From NCBI GenBank assembly GCA_963801855.1, contig CAWDGK010000003.1, positions 62,001 to 126,000 on the forward strand: a stretch of 64,000 bases of DNA, read 5' to 3'. Each line of letters starts with the position of its first letter. The stretch's first letter is position 1. Made by a program: the position numbers and the translations under genes. The DNA comes from JACDAN01 sp963801855 (lineage in GTDB: Bacteria > Actinomycetota > Thermoleophilia > Gaiellales > Gaiellaceae). This document shows positions 34,652-43,033 of the stretch, in pieces. A model generated the notes under the pieces. That model worked only from the letters and a program-made list of their open reading frames with translations. It searched no databases and had not been told where the DNA came from.

Positions 34652-35585
34652 TGAAATAGGCACTGAGGAGAATGTCCTCTCCGATCGGGAGGGCCTTCAA
34701 ACGGTACAGCAGGCCCTCCGGGACCTGTCCAGCGAGCAGCGGCGGGCCAACGCCGGAGAGCCGGGGAGCGACGAAGAGGAGGAGCTTGTCGACGAGACCT
34801 TCGCGGAAGAACGTCGATGCGAGCCGCGGTCCGCCCTCGAGCAGGATCGACTGGACGCCCTCCTCGGCCAGGGCGGCGAGCTCCTCCACGAGGGGGCCGG
34901 AGCGCAGCTCGAGCTTCGACCCCTCCGGAAGCGGAGGCCTGCCGAACACGAGCCTCCGCGGCTGCCGAAGCACCTCCACGCCACGTGCGTCGAGCCGTGG
35001 ATCGTCGGCCAGCACCGTGCCCATCCCGACGGCGACGGCGTCGGAGGCGGCGCGAAGCTCGTGAACGATTTCTCTGCTCGGCTCTCCGGAGATCCAGCGC
35101 TCTCCCGGCAACGTCACGCGGCCGTCGAGCGTGACGGCCGCCTTGTACGTGACGAAGGGCCTTCGCTTCGAGACCCACGTCCTCCAGGCCTCGTTCTGCG
35201 CCCTCGCCTCGAAGAGATCAGCGTCCTCCACGTCCACGCCCGCGGCACGGAGCTCCTCGAGGCCGCCGCCCGCCTCGGGGTTCGGATCCAGGCAGCCGGC
35301 GACGACTCGAGCAACGCCGGCGCCGAGCACCGCCTGGGTGCACGGCGGAGTGCTTCCACGGTGCGCGCACGGCTCCAGAGAGACGTAGAGCGTCGCGCCC
35401 TTCGCCCGCTCTCCCGCCTCCCCCAGGGCTACGACCTCGGCGTGGGGCCCACCCCTCCGTTCGTGCCAGCCTTCGCCAACGACGTCACCGTCCTTCACGA
35501 CGACGGCCCCGACGACCGGATTCGGATGCGCCGTGCCGCGTCCTCGCTCCGCAAGCTCGAGCGCTCGGACGAGAAATTCGCTCAC
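34641..35585 (-). CDS. ribD: bifunctional riboflavin biosynthesis deaminase/reductase
   Basis: 314 residues. The N-terminal cytidine-deaminase-like domain has HAEVVAL (zinc His and catalytic Glu) and PCAHRGSTPPCTQAVL (zinc Cys pair). The C-terminal reductase has VTYKAAVTLDGRV, AVAVGMGTVLADDP and ILLEGGPRLAS. It converts the RibA product in two steps. GTG start overlaps the rpe stop as GTGA, and the end overlaps the small orf, giving a tight rpe-ribD-orf-ribE operon. Confidence 0.93.
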   Translation of the reverse strand: MSEFLVRALELAERGRGTAHPNPVVGAVVVKDGDVVGEGWHERRGGPHAEVVALGEAGERAKGATLYVSLEPCAHRGSTPPCTQAVLGAGVARVVAGCLDPNPEAGGGLEELRAAGVDVEDADLFEARAQNEAWRTWVSKRRPFVTYKAAVTLDGRVTLPGERWISGEPSREIVHELRAASDAVAVGMGTVLADDPRLDARGVEVLRQPRRLVFGRPPLPEGSKLELRSGPLVEELAALAEEGVQSILLEGGPRLASTFFREGLVDKLLLFVAPRLSGVGPPLLAGQVPEGLLYRLKALPIGEDILLSAYFNEP

Positions 35586-36256
35586 GCGAGCTCTTGAACC
35601 AGCCGCTTGTACGCCCGGGTCAGGTCCTCGCGGCCGAAGATGCTCGTCCCGGCCACGAAGAGCGTGGCGCCCGCGCCGCGCACCAGCCGGATGTTGTCCG
35701 GCCCAACACCGCCGTCGACCTGGATGTGCTTCTCGGGAAGCAGGCCACGGAGCCGCTCGATCCGGCCGAGAGCCTCCGGCATGAATGCCTGGCCCGAGTA
35801 GCCGGGGTTGATGCTCATGCAGAGGACGAAGTCGAAGGGCTCCGCCACCTGCGCGACCTGCTCCGGCTCGGTCTCGGGATTGAACGCGAGCCCGACCTCC
35901 AATTCGTGCTCGCGCGCCTGGCGAGCGACGGCCGCCGGGTCTGCGACGGCCTCGATGTGAAACGTGACGCTGTCGCCACCGGCTTCAGCGATCGCGGCGA
36001 AGTGGCGAGCGGGCTCTTCCACCATCAGGTGGCAGTCGAGCCGGCCTCCGAGCTTGTGGACGATCGGCGAGATCGACTGGAGCACGATCGGCCCGATCGT
36101 GACCGGCGGGACGAAATGACCGTCGCCGACGTCGAAGTGGAAGATCCGCGCGCCCCCTCGCGAGAGCGTCTCGATCTGCTCTCCGAGCTTGGAGAAGTCC
36201 GCCGCATACAGCGACGGCTCGACCTCGACCGTCCGGATCCATTCCCGCCAGGGCAC
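35582..36256 (-). CDS. rpe: ribulose-phosphate 3-epimerase
   Basis: 224 residues, TIM barrel. EPSLYAADFSKL, HFDVGDGHFVPPVTIGP (metal Asp/His), CHLMVEEPARH, MSINPGYSGQAFMP and QVDGGVGPDNI are diagnostic. It interconverts ribulose-5-P and xylulose-5-P; ribulose-5-P also feeds RibB, which fits its place at the head of the rib genes. The GTG start at 36256 has TAAGAT 6 nt upstream. Confidence 0.94.
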   Translation of the reverse strand: MPWREWIRTVEVEPSLYAADFSKLGEQIETLSRGGARIFHFDVGDGHFVPPVTIGPIVLQSISPIVHKLGGRLDCHLMVEEPARHFAAIAEAGGDSVTFHIEAVADPAAVARQAREHELEVGLAFNPETEPEQVAQVAEPFDFVLCMSINPGYSGQAFMPEALGRIERLRGLLPEKHIQVDGGVGPDNIRLVRGAGATLFVAGTSIFGREDLTRAYKRLVQELA

Positions 36257-36262
36257 GCCGCG

Positions 36263-36268
36263 ATCTTA
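36263..36268 (-). promoter_or_regulatory. -10 element of rpe-ribD-orf-ribE
   Basis: TAAGAT on the minus strand, 6 nt before the rpe GTG. Confidence 0.55.
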
Positions 36269-36277
36269 TGGGCGCCC

Positions 36278-36302
36278 GTCTCGAGGGACTGTCCCTCGAG
36301 AC
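36278..36302. repeat. perfect 11-bp hairpin in the rsmB-rpe gap
   Basis: 11-bp arms (GTCTCGAGGGA and complement) with a CTG loop, in the 95-nt gap after rsmB. Same 11-3-11 geometry as 21936-21960 and 22083-22107. Could terminate rsmB transcripts; no U-tract. Confidence 0.5.
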
Positions 36303-36320
36303 TGCCACGCGAGGCCGTGT

Positions 36321-36346
36321 CCTTTGGAACAAATGCGTGCCAAAGG
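36321..36346. repeat. imperfect palindrome next to the rsmB stop
   Basis: CCTTTGG and CCAAAGG arms with an inner AC/GT match around a central AT. Second stem-loop in the same gap, just outside the rsmB stop. Confidence 0.35.
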
Positions 36347-36351
36347 GCGCT

Positions 36352-37590
36352 TCAGGCTGGCCGAAGCAGGCGGGCGATGAAGAATCCGGAGGTCCGGTCT
36401 CGGTGGGGCAAGGTGAGCAGGATGCCCTTCCGATGTGGATGCTCGTACTGCGGCCATGTCTCGGCGAGAGACGGATCGAGAGCGAGCCCATTCGCCTGGT
36501 CCGAAACGATTGCGTCCACCACGTCCTCGTTCTCCTCCTTCGCGATCGTGCAGACGGAGTAGAGGACGGTTCCACCCGGCTTCACGCGCTCGGCGGCGAC
36601 CCGGAGCAGCTCGAGCTGGAGCCCCGGCAGGGGGCGGGCGCGCCACCGAAGATCCGGACGGGCCGCGAGCACGCCGAGGCCGGAGCACGGCGCGTCGACG
36701 AGCACCCGGTCGAATCCGGTCAGCTCGGGAGGCAACTCGCGGGCGTCCGCGATCACGACCGTGACGTTCGTGGCTCCCAGGAGGCGCGCATTCACCTCGA
36801 GCTCCCGGGCCCGTGCGGGATGGAGCTCGACAGCCACGACCTCCGCCGCCTTCGCCGCCAGTTGCGTCGCCTTGCCGCCCGGAGCCGCGCAGAGGTCGAG
36901 CACTCGCTCTCCCGGCTGAACCCCGACCGCCTCGCCGGCAAGCTGCGACGCTCGACTCTGGGGCCAGACGAGACCCTGCTCGAGCTCCTCCGGGTCGATT
37001 CGATCGACGACGCGCGGCTCGCCGGTCGCGACCACCCTCACGGCCGTTTCCGGCGGCTCGTTCTGCGCCCTCATGAGCGCAAGCGCCTCCTCTTCCCCCC
37101 ACTCGCTCCACCAGGTCTCCGCGACCCAGTCCGGGTAGGAGTGCTTGAGCGCGGCCTGGGGCGCGGTCGACTCGGGGAGCGCCTTCAGTAGCGGGCGGAT
37201 CCCCTCTGCGAGCCGGCGAGCGACAGCGTTCGAGAATCCAGCGGCCCGCCATGCAGGCGTCCCTTTCACGAGCTCGACGACCTCGTTGACGGTCGCCCGG
37301 GGCGGAACGCCGCCCAGGTAGCCGAGCTCGTACGCGCCGAGCCGGATCGCCGCGCGCACGGGCGGGTCGATCGCGCTCGCCGGCCTCCCGCCCAGCTGCT
37401 CGATCGCATGGTCGAGGACCCGGGCCATCTGGATCGCGCCGTACGCGATCCGCTGTGCGAACGCGCGGTCGCGCGCGTCGAGGTCCTTGGCCTCGGACGC
37501 AAAGGCGCGGTCGGCGTAGGCGTCCTCCTCGAACACACGCATCAGGACGCTGTGCGCGACTCGTCTGGCGGGGCTAGCGCCGGATGCCAC
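36352..37590 (-). CDS. rsmB: 16S rRNA m5C967 methyltransferase
   Basis: 412 residues. An N-terminal NusB-like helical domain (RRVAHSVLMRVFEEDAYAD, NAVARRLAEG) precedes a Fmu-type methyltransferase: VLDLCAAPGGKATQLA (SAM loop), VDAPCSGLGVLAARPDLRWR with the PCS Cys, and VLYSVCTIAKEENEDVV with the catalytic TC-like Cys. The start overlaps the fmt stop by 17 nt, normal for the def-fmt-rsmB operon. Confidence 0.92.
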   Translation of the reverse strand: MASGASPARRVAHSVLMRVFEEDAYADRAFASEAKDLDARDRAFAQRIAYGAIQMARVLDHAIEQLGGRPASAIDPPVRAAIRLGAYELGYLGGVPPRATVNEVVELVKGTPAWRAAGFSNAVARRLAEGIRPLLKALPESTAPQAALKHSYPDWVAETWWSEWGEEEALALMRAQNEPPETAVRVVATGEPRVVDRIDPEELEQGLVWPQSRASQLAGEAVGVQPGERVLDLCAAPGGKATQLAAKAAEVVAVELHPARARELEVNARLLGATNVTVVIADARELPPELTGFDRVLVDAPCSGLGVLAARPDLRWRARPLPGLQLELLRVAAERVKPGGTVLYSVCTIAKEENEDVVDAIVSDQANGLALDPSLAETWPQYEHPHRKGILLTLPHRDRTSGFFIARLLRPA

Positions 37591-38366
37591 GCTCGAACTC
37601 GGCCAGCGTCATGCGGCGACCGCCCTCCGGCTGGACTTCAAGGACTTCGAGGCGGCCGTCGGCGCCGACCCGCGTTCGCCAGACGATCACGGGACGATCG
37701 TGGAGCTGACCCCGCGCGCCGATGTGCGGGGAGAGAGCGCGGACCCGGTCGTGCAGCTCCTTTGCCGGCCGGGACCGGTCGAGGAGCCGATCCGCGGGCC
37801 CGATCTTCTCGGCGTACGTCGCCTCGCCTTCCTGCTCCTGGAACTCCTGCGACTCGAGCACACGCTCCACGAGACCCGGCGCAACCTGGGCGGCCCGGTC
37901 GTAGACGGCTCCTGCGTCGTCGTCCGGGCCGATCGAAAACGGCTCGACGGCGCCGACCGGTCCCGCGTCGAGCTCCTCCACCAGCCGGATCACTGTGACT
38001 CCTGTCTCGGTGTCCCCCGCCATGATCGCCCGCTCGACTGGCGCTGCCCCGCGCCAGCGCGGCAACAGGGATGGATGGACGTTGAGCCAGAGCGCCTGCT
38101 CGAGGAGCTCGGACGGGATCAGCGCCCCGTAGTCGACCAGCAGCACGGCATCCGCGTCGAGCTCGAAAGCCCCCGAGCCGCTCGGGCTGCTGAACGGCGA
38201 TGCCGAGCTCCGCGGCCGCGTCCTTCGCGGCCGGCGCGGCCAGTTCGCGACCTCGCCCCTTGGGGCGGTCCGGACGGGTCAGCACGTACTCGACGGGCCG
38301 GCGGGCCGCGACCTCGCGGAGGATGCTCGCGCCGAACGGCCCCGTGGCCGCGACGGCCAGGCGCAC
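37574..38366 (-). CDS. fmt: methionyl-tRNA formyltransferase (one apparent frameshift)
   Basis: Formylates initiator Met-tRNA. The N-terminal piece gives LTRPDRPKGRGRELAAPAAKDAA and QQPERLG; one extra base in the C5 run at 38170-38174 breaks the frame. The rest continues AFELDADAVLLVDYGALIPSELL, LNVHPSLLPRWRGAAPVERAI (catalytic Asn, His), GDTETGVTVIRLVEELDAGP and the C-terminal OB-like domain. Repaired, the protein is about 263 residues, somewhat shorter than the usual 310, mainly at the C-terminal domain. GTG start overlaps the def stop by one base. Confidence 0.87.
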
Positions 38367-38947
38367 TACGGAGTCAGGACGGCCTTCGGCCGCAGGTGGG
38401 CGAGCGCCGCCTTCCGCGCCTCGTCGGTCGTGTGATCCAGGATGAGGACGCCGTCGAGGTGGTCGAGCTCGTGCTGAACCACGCGTGCCGCATGCTCGGT
38501 CAGCTCGATCGAGAGCTCGCCGCCTTCGAGATCGCGACCCTCGAGCCGAACCGACGTCGCACGCTCGACGGGCATCTGGACGCCGATCAGCGAGAGGCAG
38601 CCCTCGTCCTCCACCGCCTTCTCGTCGGACGTGTCGGCGAGTCTCGGGTTCACGACCGCCAACGGATCCCCGTCCGAATCCGGCTGGAAGACGAAGACGC
38701 GGCGGATGATTCCGACCTGGGTCGCAGCAAGCCCGACGCCGCTCGCGTCGCGCATCAGCTGGGTCATCCGCTCGGCAAGCCGCCTCAGGTCGCCGTCGAA
38801 GGTCTCGACCTCGCGCGCCTGCATGCGCAGCACGGGGTCGGGGTATTGCCGGATCTGGCCGAGCGCGAGCCGGCGGCGGGCTTCCGCCTCGGGATCGCGC
38901 TCTTCGGGCCCTTCCGCCTCGACGTCGTCTACTTCGTTTTCGGCCAT
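38366..38947 (-). CDS. def: peptide deformylase
   Basis: 193 residues. All three motifs are present: GVGLAATQVG, EGCLS (Cys metal ligand) and QHELDHLDG (HEXXH-type metal site). Removes the formyl group from nascent proteins, the partner of fmt next door. An acidic N-terminal extension of about 25 residues (ENEVDDVEAEGPEERDPEAE) precedes the core. TAGATT lies 6 nt before the ATG, so it can be transcribed independently of priA. Confidence 0.94.
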   Translation of the reverse strand: MAENEVDDVEAEGPEERDPEAEARRRLALGQIRQYPDPVLRMQAREVETFDGDLRRLAERMTQLMRDASGVGLAATQVGIIRRVFVFQPDSDGDPLAVVNPRLADTSDEKAVEDEGCLSLIGVQMPVERATSVRLEGRDLEGGELSIELTEHAARVVQHELDHLDGVLILDHTTDEARKAALAHLRPKAVLTP

Positions 38948-38953
38948 GACTGC

Positions 38954-38959
38954 AATCTA
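38954..38959 (-). promoter_or_regulatory. -10 element of def-fmt-rsmB
   Basis: TAGATT on the minus strand, 6 nt before the def ATG, in the short gap after priA. Confidence 0.55.
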
Positions 38960-38960
38960 C

Positions 38961-40889
38961 TCAGAGGCTCTGGGGATCGACGTCGACTGTCGCACTGACT
39001 CCAAGCTTCCGCATCTCCGGCGCAGCCGCAGCGAGCAGGCGCGCCGACCGCGAGGCCACGGCGCGGACACGATCGGTCTTCGCCAGGAGCTGCGCTCGAT
39101 GGTGGCCTCGAAGCCGGAGGAGTGGCGCCGGCCCGAGCACGCGCGCCTCCTCCGAGGCGAGCCCCGACGCGATCTCGGCGAGCAGGCGCATGGGGTCGCG
39201 CTCGTCCGGGCCGGCCGCGACGACTCGAACGAGGTGGCCGAATGGCGGATAGCCGAGCTCCCGGCGCCGCTCGAGCTCCTCGGCGAGGAATCGGGCGACG
39301 TCGTGCCGGGCCGCATGCACGATCGGCCGCGCGTCCGGCTGAAACGTCTGGACGATGACCCGGCCCGGCGCATCGCGACCGCTTCTTCCTGCGAGCTGCG
39401 TCACGAGCTGGAACGTCCGTTCTTCGGCCCGGAAATCCGGCATGGCGAGCCCGGTGTCCGCATCGACGACCGCCGCGAGGGCGACGCCGGCGAAGTGGTG
39501 GCCCTTCGCGACCATCTGGGTCCCGACCAGGACCGCCCGATCTGTCTCGGCGAACCTGCGGAGAGCGGCGGCGAGCTCGCCGGGCCGGCGAACGGAGTCG
39601 GCGTCGAGCCGGATCCGCTCGAGCCCCGGAACCTTCTGCGCCAGCTCCTTCTCGAGCTTCTGGGTGCCCGCGCCGATGCGGGTGAGCTCGGGTGAGCCGC
39701 ACTCAGGGCAAGCCTCACCCGTCTCCTCGGCGTGGGAGCAGTGGTGGCAGTGGAGGCGTCCGTCGGAGTGGAGCACGAGCGCGACGTCGCAGTTCGGGCA
39801 CCGGCGGGTCTTGCCGCATGCACGGCAGTGAAGAGCAGGGGCGATCCCGCGCCGGTTCAGCAGGAGGATCGCCTTGCCGCCGTTCTCCTCGAGCGCCGCG
39901 AGCTCGGCGAGGAGCGGTGCCGAGAGCGGATAGCCCGCTTCCCGGCGGAGGTCGACGACCTTGACGACCGGGAGCGGGCCGGCGAGGCGCTCGCCGAGCT
40001 CGAGCCGTTCCAGCGCCTGCCAGCTCTCGGGCCGCGGAGTCGCGGTTCCGAAGATGGCTACGGCGCCTTCGAGCCCGGCTCGCTTGGCGGCGACGGTGCG
40101 CGCGTCGTAACGGGGGTCGGACTCCTGTTTGTAGGAGGGGTCGTGCTCCTCGTCGACGCAGACGACGCCGAGCCGGGCGACCGGCGCGAAGACGGCCGAC
40201 CGCGCGCCGACGACGACAGGCGCAGCCCCGCTCGCGATTCGGGCGCGCTCGTCGCGCCGCTCTGCCTCCGTGAGCCCCGAATGGAGAATGGCGACGCGGT
40301 CACCGAATCGCGCGCGCAGCCGGCCCACGGTTTGCGGGGCAAGCGCGATCTCGGGGACGAGGACGATCGCGCTGCGCCCTCGCTCGAGCGCCGCGGCACA
40401 GGCCTGGAGATAGACCTCGGTCTTGCCGCTTCCCGTCGCACCCTGGAGCAGGAAGTTGCCGCCGCCGGAGTCCATCGCCTCGACGATGCGCTCGAGCGAC
40501 CGTTGCTGACTCTCGCTCAACGAGTCTGGCTCGGCCTCGCCGCCGAGCGCGTCCCGCTCGCCGGGCGAGGGCCTTTCGCCGCGAGCTTTCCGCTTCAGCG
40601 GCGCGACGAGCTCGAGGGCGCGGGCGGGTGTCGAGCCGTAGTAGTCGGCCAACCAGAGTGCGAGGTCGACGAGCGGCCCGGGCAGCTGGTCGACGACGTC
40701 CCCGACGGGCACCGCCTTGACGCCTTCCGGCGGGCTCTCCTCGAGCCCGACGACGACTCCACGACGTCGTGCCCCGTTGAAAAAGAGCGAAACGACCGCG
40801 CCCTTTCCGACGTCCTCCGGCACTTCGTAGGTGAAGGGTCGGGCAACCGCCCGTGAGGACACGAGCGGATACACCGACGCGTACGGCAC
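38961..40889 (-). CDS. priA: primosomal protein N' (PriA helicase)
   Basis: 642 residues. Restarts stalled replication forks. The N-terminal 3'-DNA-binding domain (PYASVYPLVSSRAVARPFTYEVP) is followed by Walker A LLQGATGSGKTEVYL, DEEHDPSYKQ, GTATPRPES, eight zinc cysteines (CRACGKTRRCPNCD and CHHC, CPECG) and VGTQMVAKGHHF. The ORF extends 340 residues further upstream, but that part is antisense to the ABC ATPase; GTG 40889 starts the known N-terminus and has TACGCT 7 nt upstream. The Walker A and DEEH residues are intact, unlike the degraded PriA of mycobacteria. Confidence 0.93.
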   Translation of the reverse strand: MPYASVYPLVSSRAVARPFTYEVPEDVGKGAVVSLFFNGARRRGVVVGLEESPPEGVKAVPVGDVVDQLPGPLVDLALWLADYYGSTPARALELVAPLKRKARGERPSPGERDALGGEAEPDSLSESQQRSLERIVEAMDSGGGNFLLQGATGSGKTEVYLQACAAALERGRSAIVLVPEIALAPQTVGRLRARFGDRVAILHSGLTEAERRDERARIASGAAPVVVGARSAVFAPVARLGVVCVDEEHDPSYKQESDPRYDARTVAAKRAGLEGAVAIFGTATPRPESWQALERLELGERLAGPLPVVKVVDLRREAGYPLSAPLLAELAALEENGGKAILLLNRRGIAPALHCRACGKTRRCPNCDVALVLHSDGRLHCHHCSHAEETGEACPECGSPELTRIGAGTQKLEKELAQKVPGLERIRLDADSVRRPGELAAALRRFAETDRAVLVGTQMVAKGHHFAGVALAAVVDADTGLAMPDFRAEERTFQLVTQLAGRSGRDAPGRVIVQTFQPDARPIVHAARHDVARFLAEELERRRELGYPPFGHLVRVVAAGPDERDPMRLLAEIASGLASEEARVLGPAPLLRLRGHHRAQLLAKTDRVRAVASRSARLLAAAAPEMRKLGVSATVDVDPQSL

Positions 40890-40896
40890 GGCGGCC

Positions 40897-40902
40897 AGCG
40901 TA
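40897..40902 (-). promoter_or_regulatory. -10 element of priA
   Basis: TACGCT on the minus strand, 7 nt before GTG 40889. It lies 12 nt from the metal-regulator-like operator of the divergent transporter gene. Confidence 0.5.
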
Positions 40903-40914
40903 CTGGCGCCCTCT

Positions 40915-40932
40915 TGTAAGGTGCCCCTTACA
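40915..40932 (+). promoter_or_regulatory. candidate DtxR-family operator 1
   Basis: 18-bp inverted repeat TGTAAGG-N4-CCTTACA. The core T-A-A-G-G, 4 nt, C-C-T-T-A matches the layout of the DtxR/IdeR consensus (TTAGG-N4-CCTAA). It overlaps the start of the ABC ATPase gene; an identical repeat is at 41966-41983 and a DtxR-family gene at 44627. Confidence 0.75.
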
Positions 40933-40943
40933 TGGACTGCGGA

Positions 40944-41951
40944 ATGGTGTGCGCGCACGACGTCTCGAAGCGCTTCGGCGACGTCGCTGCCGTGGACGGC
41001 GCCGACCTGTGCGTCGAGCGCGGCGAGTTCGTCGCGCTTCTCGGCCCGAGCGGATGTGGGAAGACGACGCTGCTCCGCCTGATCGCGGGCTTCGAGCGGC
41101 CGGACACGGGCACGGTCGCCATCGCAGGGCGGCGCGTCGCCGGTGGCACCTGGGTCGCCCCCGAGCGCCGCAATGTGGGCATGGTGTTCCAGGACTACGC
41201 CCTCTTCCCGCACCTCACGGTGGCGGAGAACGTCGGCTTCGGACTGACCCGGAGCGACCGGTCCTCCCGGGTCGCCGACGCGCTGGCCCTGGTCGGCCTC
41301 GCCGGTCTCGACGCGCGCTACCCGGCCGAGCTGTCGGGCGGGCAGCAGCAGCGAGTCGCCCTCGCCCGCGCTCTCGCGCCGCGGCCGGGAGTCGTCCTTC
41401 TCGACGAGCCGTGGAGCAACATCGACCCGCTCATGCGCGCCTCGATGCGCGACGAGCTCTGCTCGATTCTCAGGGAAGCCGACGTGACCGTCGTGCTGGT
41501 CACGCACGAGCGCGAAGAGGCCTTTTCCCTCGCCGACAGGATCGCGCTGATGCAGGGTGGGACGATCGTCCAGGCCGGCTCGCCCGAGGAGATCTACTTC
41601 GAGCCCGCCAGCCGCTGGGCCGCCGAGTTCGTCGGCGCGGCCAACCTGGTCGCGGGACGCCTCGCCGGCGGCCATGTCGAGACCGCGATCGGCGATTTCG
41701 CAGCCGAGTGCGGCAACGGGCACGCGCCGGTCGACGTGCTCGTCCGGCCGGAGCTGATCGAGTTGCGGCCCGATCCGGCGGGCGCGGGATTCGTCGTCGG
41801 CCGCGAGTTCCGGGGTCACGACGTCTTCTACCGCGTCCGGTTGGACGACGGCAGCGAGCTCTGCTCGCACCGTCCCTCGACGGAACGGGTCTCGCTCGGA
41901 GACCGGGTTGCAGTCGTCCCCCACGCAGGTCGCGTCGCCATCTTCGACTGA
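40944..41951 (+). CDS. iron(III) ABC transporter ATP-binding protein (FbpC-like)
   Basis: 335 residues from ATG 40944 (339 if ATG 40932). Walker A GPSGCGKTT, Q-loop FQDYALFPH, signature LSGGQQQR, Walker B VVLLDEPW, H-loop VTHEREEA, and a TOBE domain at the C-terminus, typical of CUT2/FbpC/PotA importers. With the FutA/FbpA-like binding protein and the fused permease it forms a complete importer. ATG 40932 overlaps the operator, while ATG 40944 sits 10 nt after a TTACAT that could be the -10, so I prefer 40944. Confidence 0.88.
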   Translation: MVCAHDVSKRFGDVAAVDGADLCVERGEFVALLGPSGCGKTTLLRLIAGFERPDTGTVAIAGRRVAGGTWVAPERRNVGMVFQDYALFPHLTVAENVGFGLTRSDRSSRVADALALVGLAGLDARYPAELSGGQQQRVALARALAPRPGVVLLDEPWSNIDPLMRASMRDELCSILREADVTVVLVTHEREEAFSLADRIALMQGGTIVQAGSPEEIYFEPASRWAAEFVGAANLVAGRLAGGHVETAIGDFAAECGNGHAPVDVLVRPELIELRPDPAGAGFVVGREFRGHDVFYRVRLDDGSELCSHRPSTERVSLGDRVAVVPHAGRVAIFD

Positions 41952-41965
41952 TCGCTCCTCGCTCT

Positions 41966-41983
41966 TGTAAGGTCACCCTTACA
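41966..41983 (+). promoter_or_regulatory. candidate DtxR-family operator 2
   Basis: TGTAAGG-N4-CCTTACA, both arms identical to operator 1 and also preceded by CTCT. It lies 33 nt before the binding-protein ATG, so the second gene of the transporter has its own regulated promoter. Confidence 0.75.
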
Positions 41984-42005
41984 CACGGTGTCAGGGATAC
42001 CTAAC

Positions 42006-42012
42006 AAGGAGG
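42006..42012 (+). promoter_or_regulatory. strong ribosome binding site of the iron-binding lipoprotein gene
   Basis: AAGGAGG, 4 nt before ATG 42017. Rare in this window, where most first genes look leaderless. Confidence 0.7.
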
Positions 42013-42016
42013 CAGA

Positions 42017-43033
42017 ATGAAGTCTTGGGTGCTCCTCGGGGCCGTGGCGTTTGCGCTCGCCGGTTGCGGCGGCGATGACGGCACGGGCTCGGGCGAAGGG
42101 AAGCTGACGATCTACTCGGGCCGCGAGGAAGAGCTCGTCGCCCCGCTGATCGAGCAGTTCGAGAAGTCGAGCGGCATCGACGCCGAGGTTCGATACGGAG
42201 AGAGCGCGGAGCTCGCTGCGACGATCGCCGAAGAGGGAGACAACACGCCGGCCGACGTGTTCTTCGCGCAGGATCCAGGCTCACTGGGTGCGGTCGAGAG
42301 CGAAGGCCTCCTCGCCGAGCTGCCGGAGGAAGTCCTGGCGCTCGTGGACGAGCGGTACCGCGACTCGGACGGCCGCTGGGTGGGGACGAGCGGTCGAGTC
42401 CGCGTCATCGCCTACAACACGGAGGAGGTCCCCGAGCAGGAGGTTCCCGAATCGGTCTTCGAGCTGACGGACCCCCGGTGGAAGGGGAAGGTCGGGATCG
42501 CGCCGACGAACGGCTCCTTCCAGGCGTTCGTGACCGCCATGCGGTTGACGGCCGGCGAGGACAGGACACGTGAATGGCTCGAGGGCATGAAGGCAAACGG
42601 CGCGAGGCTCTACGAGAAGAACACACCGATCGTCGAAGCCGTCGCCGCGGGAGAGCTGGAGCTCGGCCTCGTCAACCACTACTACCTCAGCCTGGTGAAG
42701 GAGGAGAGCCCGGACGCGCCGGTCGCCAACTCCTACCTCTCGTCGAACGACCCGGGCGCGCTCGTGAGCGCGGCGGGCGTGGCGATCCTGGACGCCTCGG
42801 ACAACGAGGACGCAGCACGCGAGTTCGTCGAATATCTCCTGTCCGAGGAGGGCCAGCGGTTCTACGTCGAGGACGCGGAGGAGTCGGAGTACCCGCTGAT
42901 CGAAGGCGTCGCACCGAAGGAGGGCTTGCCGCCCCTCGACGAGATCCAGGGGCCTGACGTCGAGCTCGACCAGTTCGGCGCCGAACTGGAGAAGACCCTC
43001 GAGCTCCTGAACGAGGTCGGCCTGACGACATGA
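42017..43033 (+). CDS. iron(III) ABC transporter substrate-binding lipoprotein (FbpA/FutA-like)
   Basis: 338 residues. Signal peptide with lipobox LAGC (Cys at about residue 17). The body LTIYSGREEELVAPLIEQFEKSSGI and DVFFAQDPGSLGAVESEGLL is that of class II ferric-binding proteins. The NHYYLSL block near residue 220 carries the adjacent Tyr pair that binds Fe(III) in FbpA/FutA. GVAILDASDNEDAAREFVEYLLS is the conserved C-terminal block. The stop overlaps the permease start (ATGA). Confidence 0.9.
   Translation: MKSWVLLGAVAFALAGCGGDDGTGSGEGKLTIYSGREEELVAPLIEQFEKSSGIDAEVRYGESAELAATIAEEGDNTPADVFFAQDPGSLGAVESEGLLAELPEEVLALVDERYRDSDGRWVGTSGRVRVIAYNTEEVPEQEVPESVFELTDPRWKGKVGIAPTNGSFQAFVTAMRLTAGEDRTREWLEGMKANGARLYEKNTPIVEAVAAGELELGLVNHYYLSLVKEESPDAPVANSYLSSNDPGALVSAAGVAILDASDNEDAAREFVEYLLSEEGQRFYVEDAEESEYPLIEGVAPKEGLPPLDEIQGPDVELDQFGAELEKTLELLNEVGLTT

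Noticed and set aside
40890..41924. 340-residue N-terminal extension of priA
   Set aside because: Antisense to the ABC ATPase gene; PriA starts at GTG 40889.
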